A stretch of 64,000 bases of DNA. Source: Paraburkholderia phenazinium. GTDB lineage: Bacteria > Pseudomonadota > Gammaproteobacteria > Burkholderiales > Burkholderiaceae. The DNA lies in assembly GCF_900142845.1 (NCBI RefSeq), contig NZ_FSRU01000001.1:434001-498000 (forward strand), read 5' to 3'. Of the stretch, positions 45,637 to 55,093 are shown in pieces (position 1 is the stretch's first letter; each line of letters starts with the position of its first letter). The translations under genes and the position numbers were made by a program. The notes beneath the pieces are model-generated. The model had not been told where the DNA came from, did not search any database, and saw only the letters and a program-made list of their open reading frames with translations.

Positions 45637-46329
45637 ATGTACCTGCACGCTTCTACTCGCTGGCGGCTTCTGCTGCTCTGCGCCACGCTGACGACGTTCA
45701 CGGGTTGCGTGAGTACGCATCGCCCGGTGGCGTCGCCCGAGGACACCGAGGCGCAATCGTTTCCCGTACCGATGGTGGAAGTGTCCTCCGTTTCGTCGGC
45801 GGATGGTGTGCCGTTGCCTGTCGAAGCAGGTTTTTACCGCGCCAACGCCGGTGATACCTTGGTCAGTATTGCGAAGTCTTCCGGACGCGCTCCGGCGAGC
45901 GCTAAACCCAATCCGGCTGTCAGCGTCAAGCGGAATCCCGCTCCTGCTTCGGCAGAGGCAAGCCGCTTCAAATGGCCGGTTTCCGGTGCCGTTGCCGCCA
46001 AATTCGCCGCGGGCCGCTCCAAGGGCGTCGAACTGGGTGGCCGTTTGGGCGACCCGGTCAAAGCTGCCGGAGGCGGCCGGGTGGTGTACTCGGGCGTTGG
46101 CGTCAAACCTTACGGCCGCTTGATTGTCATCAGGCACGACGACCATTTCGTGACCGCTTACGGCGGCCTTCGCAAGCTGCTGGTCGGGCAAGGCGCTGTC
46201 GTCAAACAAGGGCAAAGCATTGCCGAGATGGGAGCAGACACCAACGGCAATGGCTCCCTCAAGTTCGAAGTCCGCAAGGATGGCAAGCCGGTCGACCCGC
46301 TGATCTATCTGCCGAAACGCCAGGGCTAG
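45637..46329 (+). CDS. NlpD/LytM-like M23 lipoprotein, catalytically degenerate
   Basis: A 230-residue lipoprotein (lipobox TGC, C24). A LysM-like stretch FYRANAGDTLVSIAKSSG is followed by a LytM domain (FKWPVSGAVAAKF, VKAAGGGRVVYSG, YGRLIVIRHDDHFVTAYGGL, SLKFEVRKDGKPVDPLIYLP). The zinc-ligand positions HxxxD and HxH are replaced (SLKFE for HLHFE), as in NlpD and EnvC, which activate amidases at division sites instead of cutting. Confidence 0.8.
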   Translation: MYLHASTRWRLLLLCATLTTFTGCVSTHRPVASPEDTEAQSFPVPMVEVSSVSSADGVPLPVEAGFYRANAGDTLVSIAKSSGRAPASAKPNPAVSVKRNPAPASAEASRFKWPVSGAVAAKFAAGRSKGVELGGRLGDPVKAAGGGRVVYSGVGVKPYGRLIVIRHDDHFVTAYGGLRKLLVGQGAVVKQGQSIAEMGADTNGNGSLKFEVRKDGKPVDPLIYLPKRQG

Positions 46330-46431
46330 GCGTTCGCGTCCGGCGTCGGCCGTAGTCGGGGGCTTGCCCCATCACCTGATCGTCTTGCGCTCGAGCGGCG
46401 CTGTCGAATTCATTTCATCAAGCAGATTGTT

Positions 46432-46992
46432 TTGAAAGCATTTCGTTTCTACCGAAACCTTGGAATTCTGTTGTCCTTAGCGTTACTGGCGGGTTGCATG
46501 CAGCCGCCGGGCATAACCGGGCAGGTTAGCTATGAGGCACCGCATAAGGAAGAATCAAGAGCCTTCACGGCGATTACGCCGTTTGGCACGGAGCACTCGC
46601 TGCTCCTATCGAGCCTGCCTGAGTTGCCGCGTCCGCAGACCGAAACCGCATCGTCGCGTGACGAGCGTGACGCCGCGTCGCGCTTCTGGCAATCCGGCAT
46701 GGCGTCCTGGTATGGCAACCAGTTTCAGGGGCACCGCACCGCAAGCGGTGAGCGCTACAACCTGCACGCGTTGACCGCCGCACATCGGACCTTGCCGCTT
46801 GGCTCGTACGTACGGGTGACCGCCGTATCGAGTGCGCGCTCGGTGATCGTGCGGATCAACGACCGTGGACCTTATACGCGCGGGCGGGTGATCGATCTGT
46901 CCTATGCCGCGGCCGCGGCGCTTGATCTGCCACGCACCGGCACCCTGCTGGTCAAGATCGAGACCGTGGCAAAGCAGGAAACCGGCGCGTAG
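46432..46992 (+). CDS. rlpA: RlpA-like septal lytic transglycosylase lipoprotein
   Basis: A 186-residue lipoprotein (TTG start; lipobox LLAGC, C22). The double-psi barrel contains ASWYGNQFQGHRTASGERYN, HRTLPLGSYVRVT and INDRGPYTRGRVIDLS, with catalytic D in INDRGP. RlpA cuts denuded glycan strands at septa. No SPOR domain is present, unlike many RlpA proteins, so septal targeting would need another partner. Confidence 0.85.
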   Translation: MKAFRFYRNLGILLSLALLAGCMQPPGITGQVSYEAPHKEESRAFTAITPFGTEHSLLLSSLPELPRPQTETASSRDERDAASRFWQSGMASWYGNQFQGHRTASGERYNLHALTAAHRTLPLGSYVRVTAVSSARSVIVRINDRGPYTRGRVIDLSYAAAAALDLPRTGTLLVKIETVAKQETGA

Positions 46993-47058
46993 TGCGGACT
47001 GGTGGAGTTATTTCACCGCACGGACCGTGCGAACGGTGACGCTGCCGACAGCGCCGAC

Positions 47059-47601
47059 TCAGGCGGCCAGCTTGGCCGCCGCCTCATCCACCTGGCCGCG
47101 CGTTACGGCCAATTCTTCGAGCCACGCATCGGCGTAGACCGCGCCCGTCTCACGTTCGAGACGCGCGATCGTCGCCGCGCAGCGCGTGGCGTCCTTCGGC
47201 GTCGCGATGAAGTCCTTCACCGACTGCCCTGCCTTGAACGCGTCGAACAGTGGCACGCGGATATCGTCCGGCAAAGCGCGCGTCCATTGGTACGGCTTGC
47301 CGTTGTAGGTGAACGACGGCGGCAGCACACGTTCCTTCTTCGCGGCCGGAATCAGGCCGTAGGTGCGTGCGGCTTCGCCGATCTGCTCCGGCGAAAACAG
47401 CTCGTCCGGGCTGATGTCGAACTGCTGGATATAGGCTTCCATGGCTTGCATGGCGGCGGCGCGATCGTCGCGCTTTTGCTGGGCGCGGGCCACGATGTCG
47501 CGCAGTTCGTCGGCTTCCTCGGGGGTGATCGTGAAGCTCGCCTGCTTCTGCTGGAGTTCGGAAAAACGCTGGAATTCGGAATCGGTCAGAAGTTTCGCCA
47601 T
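47059..47601 (-). CDS. Hypothetical protein
   Basis: A 180-residue protein with a coiled-coil N-terminus (DSEFQRFSELQQKQASFTITPEEADELRDIVARAQQKRDD) and a basic C-terminal part, TYNGKPYQWTRALPDDIRVPLFDAFKAG. Its length and layout recall histone-like or H-NS-type proteins of Burkholderia, but I cannot assign it. Confidence 0.5.
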   Translation of the reverse strand: MAKLLTDSEFQRFSELQQKQASFTITPEEADELRDIVARAQQKRDDRAAAMQAMEAYIQQFDISPDELFSPEQIGEAARTYGLIPAAKKERVLPPSFTYNGKPYQWTRALPDDIRVPLFDAFKAGQSVKDFIATPKDATRCAATIARLERETGAVYADAWLEELAVTRGQVDEAAAKLAA

Positions 47602-47879
47602 GAGGTATCGAGAGCGCGCGCAGGAGGATGCCCACGCGGCGACATTTTTAAGAGGGTCGCCATTCTAAACCATGCAGGGGAGGAGGGAGCGCGAGCAGAC
47701 GGTCAGGGTGATCTCACCCCGCTGTAGAAACGTGGCTAGCACGCGAGCCGCGTCCGTGCGGCGGGCAACTCGGCGGTGGCGTGGGGATGTAGCGTGTGTT
47801 GTAGCGTCAGGCGGTGGAAGCCTGATCCTGCATCCGGCCCATCAGGCGCGGATGCAGGAGGATGGCAGTGCGTCAGGTC

Positions 47880-48356
47880 TTACTGACAGGCCTTGCCGGC
47901 GTCGGCGTGGTAGCCCTTGGCTTTTGCATCCGCTTCGGTCATGTACGCGCCATGCTTGGTCTTGCCGTAGTACTTGTCGGTCGGGCAGTGATAGACCTTC
48001 GTGCTGGTGTTGACCCAAACCTGGCCGGGACCGCCGCCGGGCGCCGGCTTGGCGCTGCTGGCCGCAGCCGGTGCCATCGCGGGTGCCGGTTTGGCGTTGC
48101 TAGCCGCTGCCGGTGCGGCCGTGGTGGCGGCTGTCGCGGGAGCGCCGGATGCCGCAGCGGCCGCCGAGGCGCCGTACCAGGTCTTGAGACCCTTATGGCC
48201 GGCGCAGGCGCCCTTCTTCGTGGCTCCCGAGTAGAACGAGCCGTCCTTGCATAGCCCTGTCGATCCGCTTGGCGCGCTCGCCGGAACCTGCGCGTAGCTC
48301 GCGGTCGCTGCGAGCAGCCCGGCCACGGCGGCCATAGAGAGGAGTAGCTGTTTCAT
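47880..48356 (-). CDS. Secreted DUF3761-like protein
   Basis: A 158-residue exported protein from ATG 48356 (MKQLLLSMAAVAGLLAATASYA). The N-terminal repeat SGSTGLCKDGSFYSGATKKGACAGHKGLKTWYG is of the DUF3761 kind. An Ala/Pro-rich linker follows and then VWVNTSTKVYHCPTDKYYGKTKHGAYMTEADAKAKGY, a frequent C-terminal motif in Burkholderiaceae. Cell-envelope role unknown. Confidence 0.75.
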   Translation of the reverse strand: MKQLLLSMAAVAGLLAATASYAQVPASAPSGSTGLCKDGSFYSGATKKGACAGHKGLKTWYGASAAAAASGAPATAATTAAPAAASNAKPAPAMAPAAASSAKPAPGGGPGQVWVNTSTKVYHCPTDKYYGKTKHGAYMTEADAKAKGYHADAGKACQ

Positions 48357-48563
48357 GGTGTGGATCCTGTGGATCTGCCGCGGGGTCGCCGCGTTCATCG
48401 GGGGACGCAGACAATACGGCCTGCTAAATGGCCGGCTCGCTGCGATTCTTGTGCGCGTCAAGGCGCACTCCTGATAAAACGCGGGACCTCGGTGTTCGGC
48501 TGACGTGCGGCACACCTGACATTGTCAATTATTGCAAAGCGGAAAACGGCCGAGCAACGAGCA

Positions 48564-49355
48564 CTAGCTCGCCTCCTCGCGAAACATCGACAACGCCTCG
48601 ACCGTTTCCCGCAACTGCGCGGTCACCGCATCGAGAGTCGGCGCGACGTATTCGTCAATGCGCCGCAAGTATGGACACGTCAACGCGGCGATCGCCTGGC
48701 CGGATGGCCCGAGCAGCGGGAAGGTCAGATCCGTGACGCCGAAAATCTGCTGGCTGTCTTTCTGCGAAAAGCCGGCGGTGCGGATTTGTTCGCAGGTCTG
48801 TTCGAGTGCGTCGCGGTCGATTGTCACCTCGCCCTTCACCTTGGTATGTTCCGCGAGCATGTGAGCGCGCTGCTCGGCGGTCTGAAACGCCAGCATGACG
48901 CGGCCCGAACCGGTATCGATCAACCCGACCCGCGAGCCGAGCCGCACGGCCATCCCCCACGTGCCGGGGCCGTCGACCTGGGCGATCACCAGCAGATTGC
49001 CACGGTCGTAGACCGCCAGATGACACGACTGCTCAGCGCGGTCCGAAAACCGCTGCATGAGCGGCAGGGCTTCGGCGATCAGCCGGTTCATCGGCGGATG
49101 GCGATGCGCCAGCGCATACAACTTCAGACTCAGCGAATAACGATCGCCTGCCGCCGAGCGCACCACGTATTGGCGCGCAACCAGACGCTCGAGCATCCGG
49201 TACATCTCGCTCGCGTTGCGCCCTAACAGCTTGGTGATTTCGGCGCGCGTCAGCCCGTCCTTCTGCTCGGCAAGCAGTTCGAGGATATCGAGGCCTTTGT
49301 CCAGCGCAGGTGCGCGGTAACGGTCGGCGTCGTCTCTTTCTTCCGCATCCATCAT
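48564..49355 (-). CDS. IclR-family regulator of the adjacent sugar operon
   Basis: A 263-residue regulator with winged HTH (ALDKGLDILELLAEQKDGLTRAEITKLLGRNASEMYRMLERL) and an IclR effector domain (SCHLAVYDRGNLLVIAQVDGPG, GRVMLAFQ). Divergent to the ABC/catabolic operon that begins at 49679. IclR proteins of this group usually repress sugar-acid genes, so it is the likely local regulator. Confidence 0.9.
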   Translation of the reverse strand: MMDAEERDDADRYRAPALDKGLDILELLAEQKDGLTRAEITKLLGRNASEMYRMLERLVARQYVVRSAAGDRYSLSLKLYALAHRHPPMNRLIAEALPLMQRFSDRAEQSCHLAVYDRGNLLVIAQVDGPGTWGMAVRLGSRVGLIDTGSGRVMLAFQTAEQRAHMLAEHTKVKGEVTIDRDALEQTCEQIRTAGFSQKDSQQIFGVTDLTFPLLGPSGQAIAALTCPYLRRIDEYVAPTLDAVTAQLRETVEALSMFREEAS

Positions 49356-49678
49356 GAGTAGGTTCCGGTCCCATGCAGTCGTATGGCTGTCCCATGCACG
49401 GCTGTGCAGGCCCCATTGTTATCCGGCGCGTGAGTGTAGAGCGTAGCGGACCGCACGTGGCCAGGGAAAGTACGGACGGATGGTGCAGTGCACAGTCCTT
49501 GACTTAGAAAAGTCCGTATATGAATAATACGTTCATTGGTGAATTGACGCACACCAATATTCATAAGAAAGCGCAGGACGACGTTCCGGCTCCCCTCGGA
49601 ACCGGTTCAGCTAGTTCAACAACGCATGGGACCGGAGCAGGTGTTGAAGCACCCACCCGGTCGAAAGGAGACAAAGTC
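49356..49678. other. Divergent control region
   Basis: 323 bases between the IclR gene and the ABC operon. It contains the inverted repeat at 49535-49558 and the strong AGGAG of the first operon gene. Confidence 0.45.
49535..49558. promoter_or_regulatory. Candidate IclR operator (inverted repeat)
   Basis: ATTGGTG and CACCAAT form a 7-bp inverted repeat with a 10-base spacer between the regulator and the operon. The location fits an IclR site; no consensus is known for this protein. Confidence 0.45.
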
Positions 49679-50728
49679 ATGACGTTCGCAAAAGGGCCGC
49701 ACGCGGCCCGCCGTTTCATCCAGAGCGCTTTATCCGTCGGGGTCGCCGCCGCATGTGTGGCCGGCCTTGCGATGAGTGGCGCCGCCCGCGCCGCCGATAC
49801 CGGCAAGATCGGTCTCGGTCTGCCGTTGCTGACCTCGCCGTTCTGGCAGTCGTACAACAACTACCTGCCGGTGTACGCGAAGCAGATGGGTCTCGACATC
49901 CTCGCGCCCGTCAACTCGAACGGTGACCCTGCGCAGCAGATCACTGATATGAACAACATCCTCAACCTGGGCGCGAAGGGCATCGTCGTCGGGCCGCTGG
50001 ATTCGGCCGCGATCAGCCGCGCGCTGGATTCCGCCTCGGCCAGGAACGTCCCGGTGGTGGCCGTGGACGTGGCGCCGACGCAAGGCAAGGTGGCCATGGT
50101 GGTGCGCGCCGACAACCACGCCTACGGCGAGATGGCCTGCAAGTACATCGGCGAGCACGTGAAGTCCGGCAAGGTGGTGCAGATCATGGGCGATCTGGCA
50201 TCGGTGAACGGACGTGACCGTTCGGAAGCGTTCCGCGCCTGCCTGAAGCACTATCCGGCGCTGTCGCTGCTGGAGATCCCGGCTGCCTGGAAGGGCGACG
50301 TCGCCGCGACCGCGCTCGACAGCCTGCTGACCGCCAACCCGGATGTGAAGGCCATCTACATGCAAGCGGGCGGGGTCTACCTGTCGCCGACGCTGCAGAC
50401 GCTGCGCCGCAAGCAGATGCTGTTTCCGGTGGGCGATGCGAAACACGTCGTGATCGTCAGTAACGATGGCATTCCGCAGGAATTCGACGCGATCCGCAAG
50501 GGCGAGATCGACGCGACAGTCTCGCAACCGGCTGACCTGTACGCGAAGTACGGCCTGTACTACATCAAGGCCGCACTCGCCGGACAGACCTTCAAGCCGG
50601 GTCCGACCGATCACGGCAGCACGATCATCCAGATCGCGCCGGGCATGCTGGAAGATCAGTTGCCTGCGCCGCTCGTGACGAAGGCGAATGTCGACGACAA
50701 GAACCTGTGGGGCAACACGGTCAAATGA
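49679..50728 (+). CDS. Sugar ABC transporter, substrate-binding protein
   Basis: A 349-residue periplasmic protein of the RbsB/XylF type. A signal peptide with RRFIQSALSVGVAAACVAGLAMSGAARA, then a two-lobe sugar-binding fold (IGLGLPLLTSPFWQSYNNYL, DMNNILNLGAKGIVVGPLDSAA). The ATG at 49679 has AAAGGAG upstream. First gene of the operon; its stop overlaps the ATPase start (ATGA). Confidence 0.93.
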   Translation: MTFAKGPHAARRFIQSALSVGVAAACVAGLAMSGAARAADTGKIGLGLPLLTSPFWQSYNNYLPVYAKQMGLDILAPVNSNGDPAQQITDMNNILNLGAKGIVVGPLDSAAISRALDSASARNVPVVAVDVAPTQGKVAMVVRADNHAYGEMACKYIGEHVKSGKVVQIMGDLASVNGRDRSEAFRACLKHYPALSLLEIPAAWKGDVAATALDSLLTANPDVKAIYMQAGGVYLSPTLQTLRRKQMLFPVGDAKHVVIVSNDGIPQEFDAIRKGEIDATVSQPADLYAKYGLYYIKAALAGQTFKPGPTDHGSTIIQIAPGMLEDQLPAPLVTKANVDDKNLWGNTVK

Positions 50729-52287
50729 GCGAGCCCCTGCACACGCCTGGCATTGCGGCAACAGAAACAGCAACGGCCGGGGCCGCGGCTGCGGTCGTCG
50801 AAGCCTTGGACGTCACCAAGCGCTTCGGCTCCTACGCCGCATTGAACGACGTGAGCATCCGCGTGATGGCGGGCGAGTCGCATGCACTCGTCGGGCGCAA
50901 CGGGGCCGGTAAATCGACGCTGGTGTCGATTCTCACCGGCCTGCGCAAGCCCGACACCGGCGAAGTGCGCTTCGGCGGCATGCCCGCGCCGTCGCTCGCC
51001 GACCGCGACGCATGGCGCGAACGCGTGGCCTGCGTCTATCAGCATTCGACCATCATCCGCGATCTGAGCGTCGCGGAGAATCTGTTCATCAACCGTCAGC
51101 CTGAGCGGCGCGGCATGATCGACTGGCAAGCCATGCGCCGCGATGCGCGTGAATTGCTCGACCACTGGAAGATCGACGTGCGCGAAGATGCCCGCGCCGG
51201 CGATCTGAGCGTCGAGGCGCGTCAGTTGGTGGAGATTGCGCGAGCGCTGTCGTATGGCGCGCGCTTCATCATTCTCGACGAGCCCACTGCCCAACTCGAC
51301 GGCGACGAAATCAAACGGCTGTTTCGCCGCATCACGGAGCTGCAGCGTGAAGGCGTGACGTTTCTGTTTATCTCGCACCATCTGCAGGAGGTGTACGAGA
51401 TCTGCCAGGCCGTGACGGTGCTGCGCGATGCGCGGCATATCGTCAGCGCGCCGGTGTCTGCGTTGCCGCGCGAGCAGTTGATCGAAGCGATGACCGGCGA
51501 ACGCGGCGGCCTCGCCGTTGCCGACGCCGCCGCCCGCGCGCCGCTGCCCGCCGGTACGAAAGTGGCGCTGGAAGTCGCCGGTCTGGGCGGCGCGGACTAT
51601 GAAGACGTGTCGTTCACGGTGAAACGCGGCGAGGTCATCGGTCTGACGGGAGCCACGAGCAGCGGCCGCACCAGCGTCGCGGAGGCGATTGCCGGTCTGC
51701 GCTCGCCGAAGCGCGGCGACATCCGCGTGGCCGGCCAATCCTTGCCGCGCGGCGATGTGCCCGCGGCGCTGGCAGCCGGCATCGGCTGCGTGCCGAAAGA
51801 CCGCCATCACGAAGGCCTTGTGCTGACGCAATCGGTGGCGGAAAACGCCTCCATGACGATCACGCGTCTGCTCGGCAAGTTCGGTCTCACGCCGCCCGCG
51901 AAAAAGAACGCCTTCGGCCGCAAGATGATCGACGCGCTCGGCATCGTGGCGCCGGGGCCGGAGCACGTGGTGTCGGGCCTGTCCGGCGGCAACCAGCAAA
52001 AAGTGGTGATGGCGCGCGCGTTGGCGACCGATCCGAACGTCCTCATCCTGATCGACCCGACTGCGGGCGTCGACGTCAAATCGAAAGAAGCGCTGCTGTC
52101 CGTGGTGGACCGTGTGCGCGAAGAAGGCAAGGCGGTGCTGGTGGTCTCTGGCGAACTGGACGACCTGCGCACCTGTGACCGTGTGCTGGTCATGTTCCGT
52201 GGCCGCATCGCGGCCGAATTCCCCGCGGGTTGGCAGGACCACGACCTGATCGCATCCGTTGAAGGAGTCAGTCTCCATGAAGAATAG
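50725..52287 (+). CDS. Sugar ABC transporter, duplicated ATP-binding protein
   Basis: A 520-residue RbsA/MglA-type ATPase. First domain: Walker A GRNGAGKST, Walker B FIILDEPTAQLD. Second domain: degenerate Walker A GATSSGRTS, signature LSGGNQQKVVMARAL, Walker B VLILIDPTAGVD. Starts in a four-base overlap with the binding protein and ends 11 bases inside the permease gene. Confidence 0.95.
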   Translation: MSEPLHTPGIAATETATAGAAAAVVEALDVTKRFGSYAALNDVSIRVMAGESHALVGRNGAGKSTLVSILTGLRKPDTGEVRFGGMPAPSLADRDAWRERVACVYQHSTIIRDLSVAENLFINRQPERRGMIDWQAMRRDARELLDHWKIDVREDARAGDLSVEARQLVEIARALSYGARFIILDEPTAQLDGDEIKRLFRRITELQREGVTFLFISHHLQEVYEICQAVTVLRDARHIVSAPVSALPREQLIEAMTGERGGLAVADAAARAPLPAGTKVALEVAGLGGADYEDVSFTVKRGEVIGLTGATSSGRTSVAEAIAGLRSPKRGDIRVAGQSLPRGDVPAALAAGIGCVPKDRHHEGLVLTQSVAENASMTITRLLGKFGLTPPAKKNAFGRKMIDALGIVAPGPEHVVSGLSGGNQQKVVMARALATDPNVLILIDPTAGVDVKSKEALLSVVDRVREEGKAVLVVSGELDDLRTCDRVLVMFRGRIAAEFPAGWQDHDLIASVEGVSLHEE

Positions 52288-53320
52288 TGTGCCAAGCCCT
52301 GCATTCGGCGCGGCCCAAGGACAGGTTGGTGCGCAGGCCGCGCAGCGCGGCCGGGTGCGGATCGAATTCGCGCGGCTGCGCGACCTCGCCCTGGTGCCCG
52401 CGCTTGCCCTGTTGATTGTGATCGGCGCATTTGTCAGCCCGAGCTTTCTGACCAAGGCGAACCTGATCAGCGTGCTCGGTGCGTCCGCGGCGCTCGCGCT
52501 GGTGGTGCTCGCCGAATCGCTGATCGTGCTGACCGGCAAGTTCGATCTGTCGCTCGAGTCCACGGTGGGGATTGCGCCTGCGGTCGGCGCGATGCTGGTG
52601 ATGCCGGCCGCCTCCGCGGGCTTTGGCTGGCAATGGCCCGCTGCGGCGGGTTTGCTGGCGATTCTCGTAGTCGGCGCGGTGATCGGTTTTATCAACGGCT
52701 TTCTGGTGGTCCGCTTACGCCTGAACGCCTTCATCGTCACGCTCGCCATGCTGATTGTGCTGCGCGGCATGCTGGTGGGCGCGACCAAGGGCGGCACGCT
52801 GTTCGATATGCCGTCGTCGTTCTTCACGCTCGCTACGACGATTGTCCTTGGGCTGCCGTTGTCGGTGTGGCTCGCGGCGGTGGCATTCGCGGTGGCCGCT
52901 TTTATGCTTCGCTACCATCGGCTTGGGCGCGCGCTGTATGCGATCGGCGGTAATCCCGAAGCGGCGCGCGCCGCCGGGATTCGCGTCGAGCGTATTACGT
53001 GGGGCGTGTTCGTGCTCGGCAGCGTGCTCGCTTCGCTTGGCGGCCTGATCGTCACCGGCTATGTGGGTGCGATCAACGCGAATCAGGGCAACGGCATGAT
53101 CTTCACGGTGTTCGCGGCTGCGGTGATCGGCGGCATTTCGCTCGACGGCGGCAAGGGCACCATGCTCGGTGCGCTTTCCGGTGTGTTGCTGCTCGGTGTG
53201 GTGCAGAATCTGTTAACACTGGCACAGGTGCCGTCGTTCTGGATTCAGGCCATCTACGGCGCGATCATCCTTGGCTCGCTGATGGTGGCACGCCTCGCAA
53301 GCGGCGAAGGCCAGAATTGA
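52277..53320 (+). CDS. Sugar ABC transporter permease
   Basis: A 347-residue RbsC-type permease with eight to ten hydrophobic segments, including LVPALALLIVIGAFVSPSFL, VLAESLIVLTGKFDLSLESTVGI and the family motif AIGGNPEAARAAGI. GAAGGAG precedes the ATG 52277. Inner membrane; works with the two genes upstream. Confidence 0.95.
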   Translation: MKNSVPSPAFGAAQGQVGAQAAQRGRVRIEFARLRDLALVPALALLIVIGAFVSPSFLTKANLISVLGASAALALVVLAESLIVLTGKFDLSLESTVGIAPAVGAMLVMPAASAGFGWQWPAAAGLLAILVVGAVIGFINGFLVVRLRLNAFIVTLAMLIVLRGMLVGATKGGTLFDMPSSFFTLATTIVLGLPLSVWLAAVAFAVAAFMLRYHRLGRALYAIGGNPEAARAAGIRVERITWGVFVLGSVLASLGGLIVTGYVGAINANQGNGMIFTVFAAAVIGGISLDGGKGTMLGALSGVLLLGVVQNLLTLAQVPSFWIQAIYGAIILGSLMVARLASGEGQN

Positions 53321-53345
53321 ACGCACACGTTCACGGAGACGTATC

Positions 53346-53669
53346 TTGAGCAGCCCATTGCATACCGATGTCCGCCTGATCCTGCTCAGTCCGCAGGACA
53401 ACTGTCTGATTGCGGCGGCGCGGCTCGAAGCCGGTACCGAAGTCGAGATTGAAGGCGAGCGCGTCACGCTCAGCAAGGCGATCGATCTGGGCCACAAGGT
53501 TGCGCGCGGCGCGTTGGCCAAAGACGACAAGGTGCTGCGCTATGGCGCGGTGATCGGCCACGTGACAGAAGCCGTCGCGCGCGGCGAGCATCTGCACACC
53601 CACAACCTCGAAAGCGACTACCTGCCCACGTACACCCACGATGCGGGCCACGAATTCGTGCATCATTGA
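53346..53669 (+). CDS. UxaA-type dehydratase small subunit (SAF domain)
   Basis: A 107-residue protein with TTG start and a GGAG-like site upstream. It is the N-terminal SAF domain of altronate/galactarate-type dehydratases (LSPQDNCLIAAARLEAGTEV, IDLGHKVARGALAKDDKVLRYGAVIGHV, HTHNLES). It forms an enzyme with the large subunit that follows after 28 bases. Confidence 0.88.
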   Translation: MSSPLHTDVRLILLSPQDNCLIAAARLEAGTEVEIEGERVTLSKAIDLGHKVARGALAKDDKVLRYGAVIGHVTEAVARGEHLHTHNLESDYLPTYTHDAGHEFVHH

Positions 53670-53697
53670 CGCGGTGTGATACCGCGCTGGAACGATC

Positions 53698-55020
53698 ATG
53701 ACTGACACTTCCGAAGCAACGATCTCCTCAACCGCCGGCTTGCAACCCGTGCTGCAAGGCTTTTTACGCAGCGACGGGCGTAAAGGCATCCGCAATGTGG
53801 TCGCGGTGGCGTACCTCGTCGAATGCGCGCATCACGTCGCTCGCGAGATCGTCACGCAGTTCCGCGAGCCGCTCGACGCGTTCGACGACCCCACAGCAGA
53901 ACGCGAACCGGCCGTGCACCTGATCGGCTTCCCTGGGTGCTATCCCAACGGCTACGCGGAGAAGATGCTCGAACAGCTCACCACGCATCCCAATGTGGGG
54001 GCGGTGCTGTTCGTATCGCTCGGCTGCGAGAGCATGAACAAGCACTACCTGGTCGACGTGGTGCGCGCAACCGGTCGACCTGTCGAAGTCCTGACGATCC
54101 AGGAAAAGGGCGGCACACGCAGCACGATTCAGTACGGCGTGGACTGGGTACGCGATGCGCGCAAGCAACTGGCGGCACAACAGCGCGTGCCGATGGGGCT
54201 CGACGAACTGGTGATCGGCACGATCTGCGGCGGCTCGGACGGCACCAGCGGCATCACCGCGAATCCGGCGGTGGGCCGCGCGTTCGATCATCTGATCGAG
54301 GCCGGCGCCACCTGCATCTTCGAAGAAACGGGCGAGCTGGTCGGCTGCGAGTTTCATATGAAAACGCGCGCGGCGCGGCCCGAACTCGGCGACGAGATCG
54401 TCGCCTGCGTGGCCAAGGCAGCGCGCTATTACTCGATTCTCGGTCACGGCAGTTTTGCGGTGGGCAATGCCGACGGCGGCCTGACCACGCAGGAAGAAAA
54501 ATCGCTTGGCGCCTATGCGAAAAGCGGGGCGTCGCCGATTGTCGGCATCATCAAACCGGGCGATGTGCCGCCGACCGGCGGCCTCTATCTGCTCGACGTC
54601 GTGCCGGACGGTGAACCGCGTTTCGGTTTTCCGAACATCAGCGACAACGCGGAAATCGGCGAGCTGATCGCGTGCGGCGCGCATGTGATCCTGTTCACGA
54701 CCGGACGCGGTTCGGTGGTCGGCTCGGCCATTTCGCCCGTCATCAAGGTGTGCGCGAATCCGGCCACTTATCGCAATCTCGCCGGCGATATGGATGTCGA
54801 CGCCGGCCGGATTCTCGAAGGCCGCGGCACGCTGGAAGAGGTGGGCCGCGAAGTGTTCGATCAGACGCTGGCGGTGGCGCAGGGCGCGGCGTCGAAATCG
54901 GAGACGCTCGGGCACCAGGAGTTTATTCTTACGTATAAGACCTTCGAACCGGTCGGGCCGTCGTGCCTGCCTTCGGGCGCCGCGCCGAGGCATCGGGTGG
55001 TTGAGGTCGCTTCGCATTGA
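53698..55020 (+). CDS. UxaA-type sugar-acid dehydratase large subunit
   Basis: A 440-residue UxaA C-terminal family protein: GFLRSDGRKGIRNVVAVAYLVECA, GFPGCYPNGYAEKML, SLGCESMNKHYL, and CGGSDGTSGITANPAVGRA. Conserved cysteines probably bind the Fe centre. In this operon it would dehydrate an L-fuconate-like acid to the 2-keto-3-deoxy acid, in place of the enolase-type dehydratase seen elsewhere. Specificity is inferred. Confidence 0.88.
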   Translation: MTDTSEATISSTAGLQPVLQGFLRSDGRKGIRNVVAVAYLVECAHHVAREIVTQFREPLDAFDDPTAEREPAVHLIGFPGCYPNGYAEKMLEQLTTHPNVGAVLFVSLGCESMNKHYLVDVVRATGRPVEVLTIQEKGGTRSTIQYGVDWVRDARKQLAAQQRVPMGLDELVIGTICGGSDGTSGITANPAVGRAFDHLIEAGATCIFEETGELVGCEFHMKTRAARPELGDEIVACVAKAARYYSILGHGSFAVGNADGGLTTQEEKSLGAYAKSGASPIVGIIKPGDVPPTGGLYLLDVVPDGEPRFGFPNISDNAEIGELIACGAHVILFTTGRGSVVGSAISPVIKVCANPATYRNLAGDMDVDAGRILEGRGTLEEVGREVFDQTLAVAQGAASKSETLGHQEFILTYKTFEPVGPSCLPSGAAPRHRVVEVASH

Positions 55021-55093
55021 TCGACGCCATGGCGTTGAATGGCCCGTTACGCGCGGCGTGAGACCGCGCGGGATCGACACAGGAGACTTCGGC

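Noticed and set aside
50656..52827. 723-codon minus-strand ORF
   Set aside because: Antisense to the ABC ATPase/permease genes, an effect of high GC.
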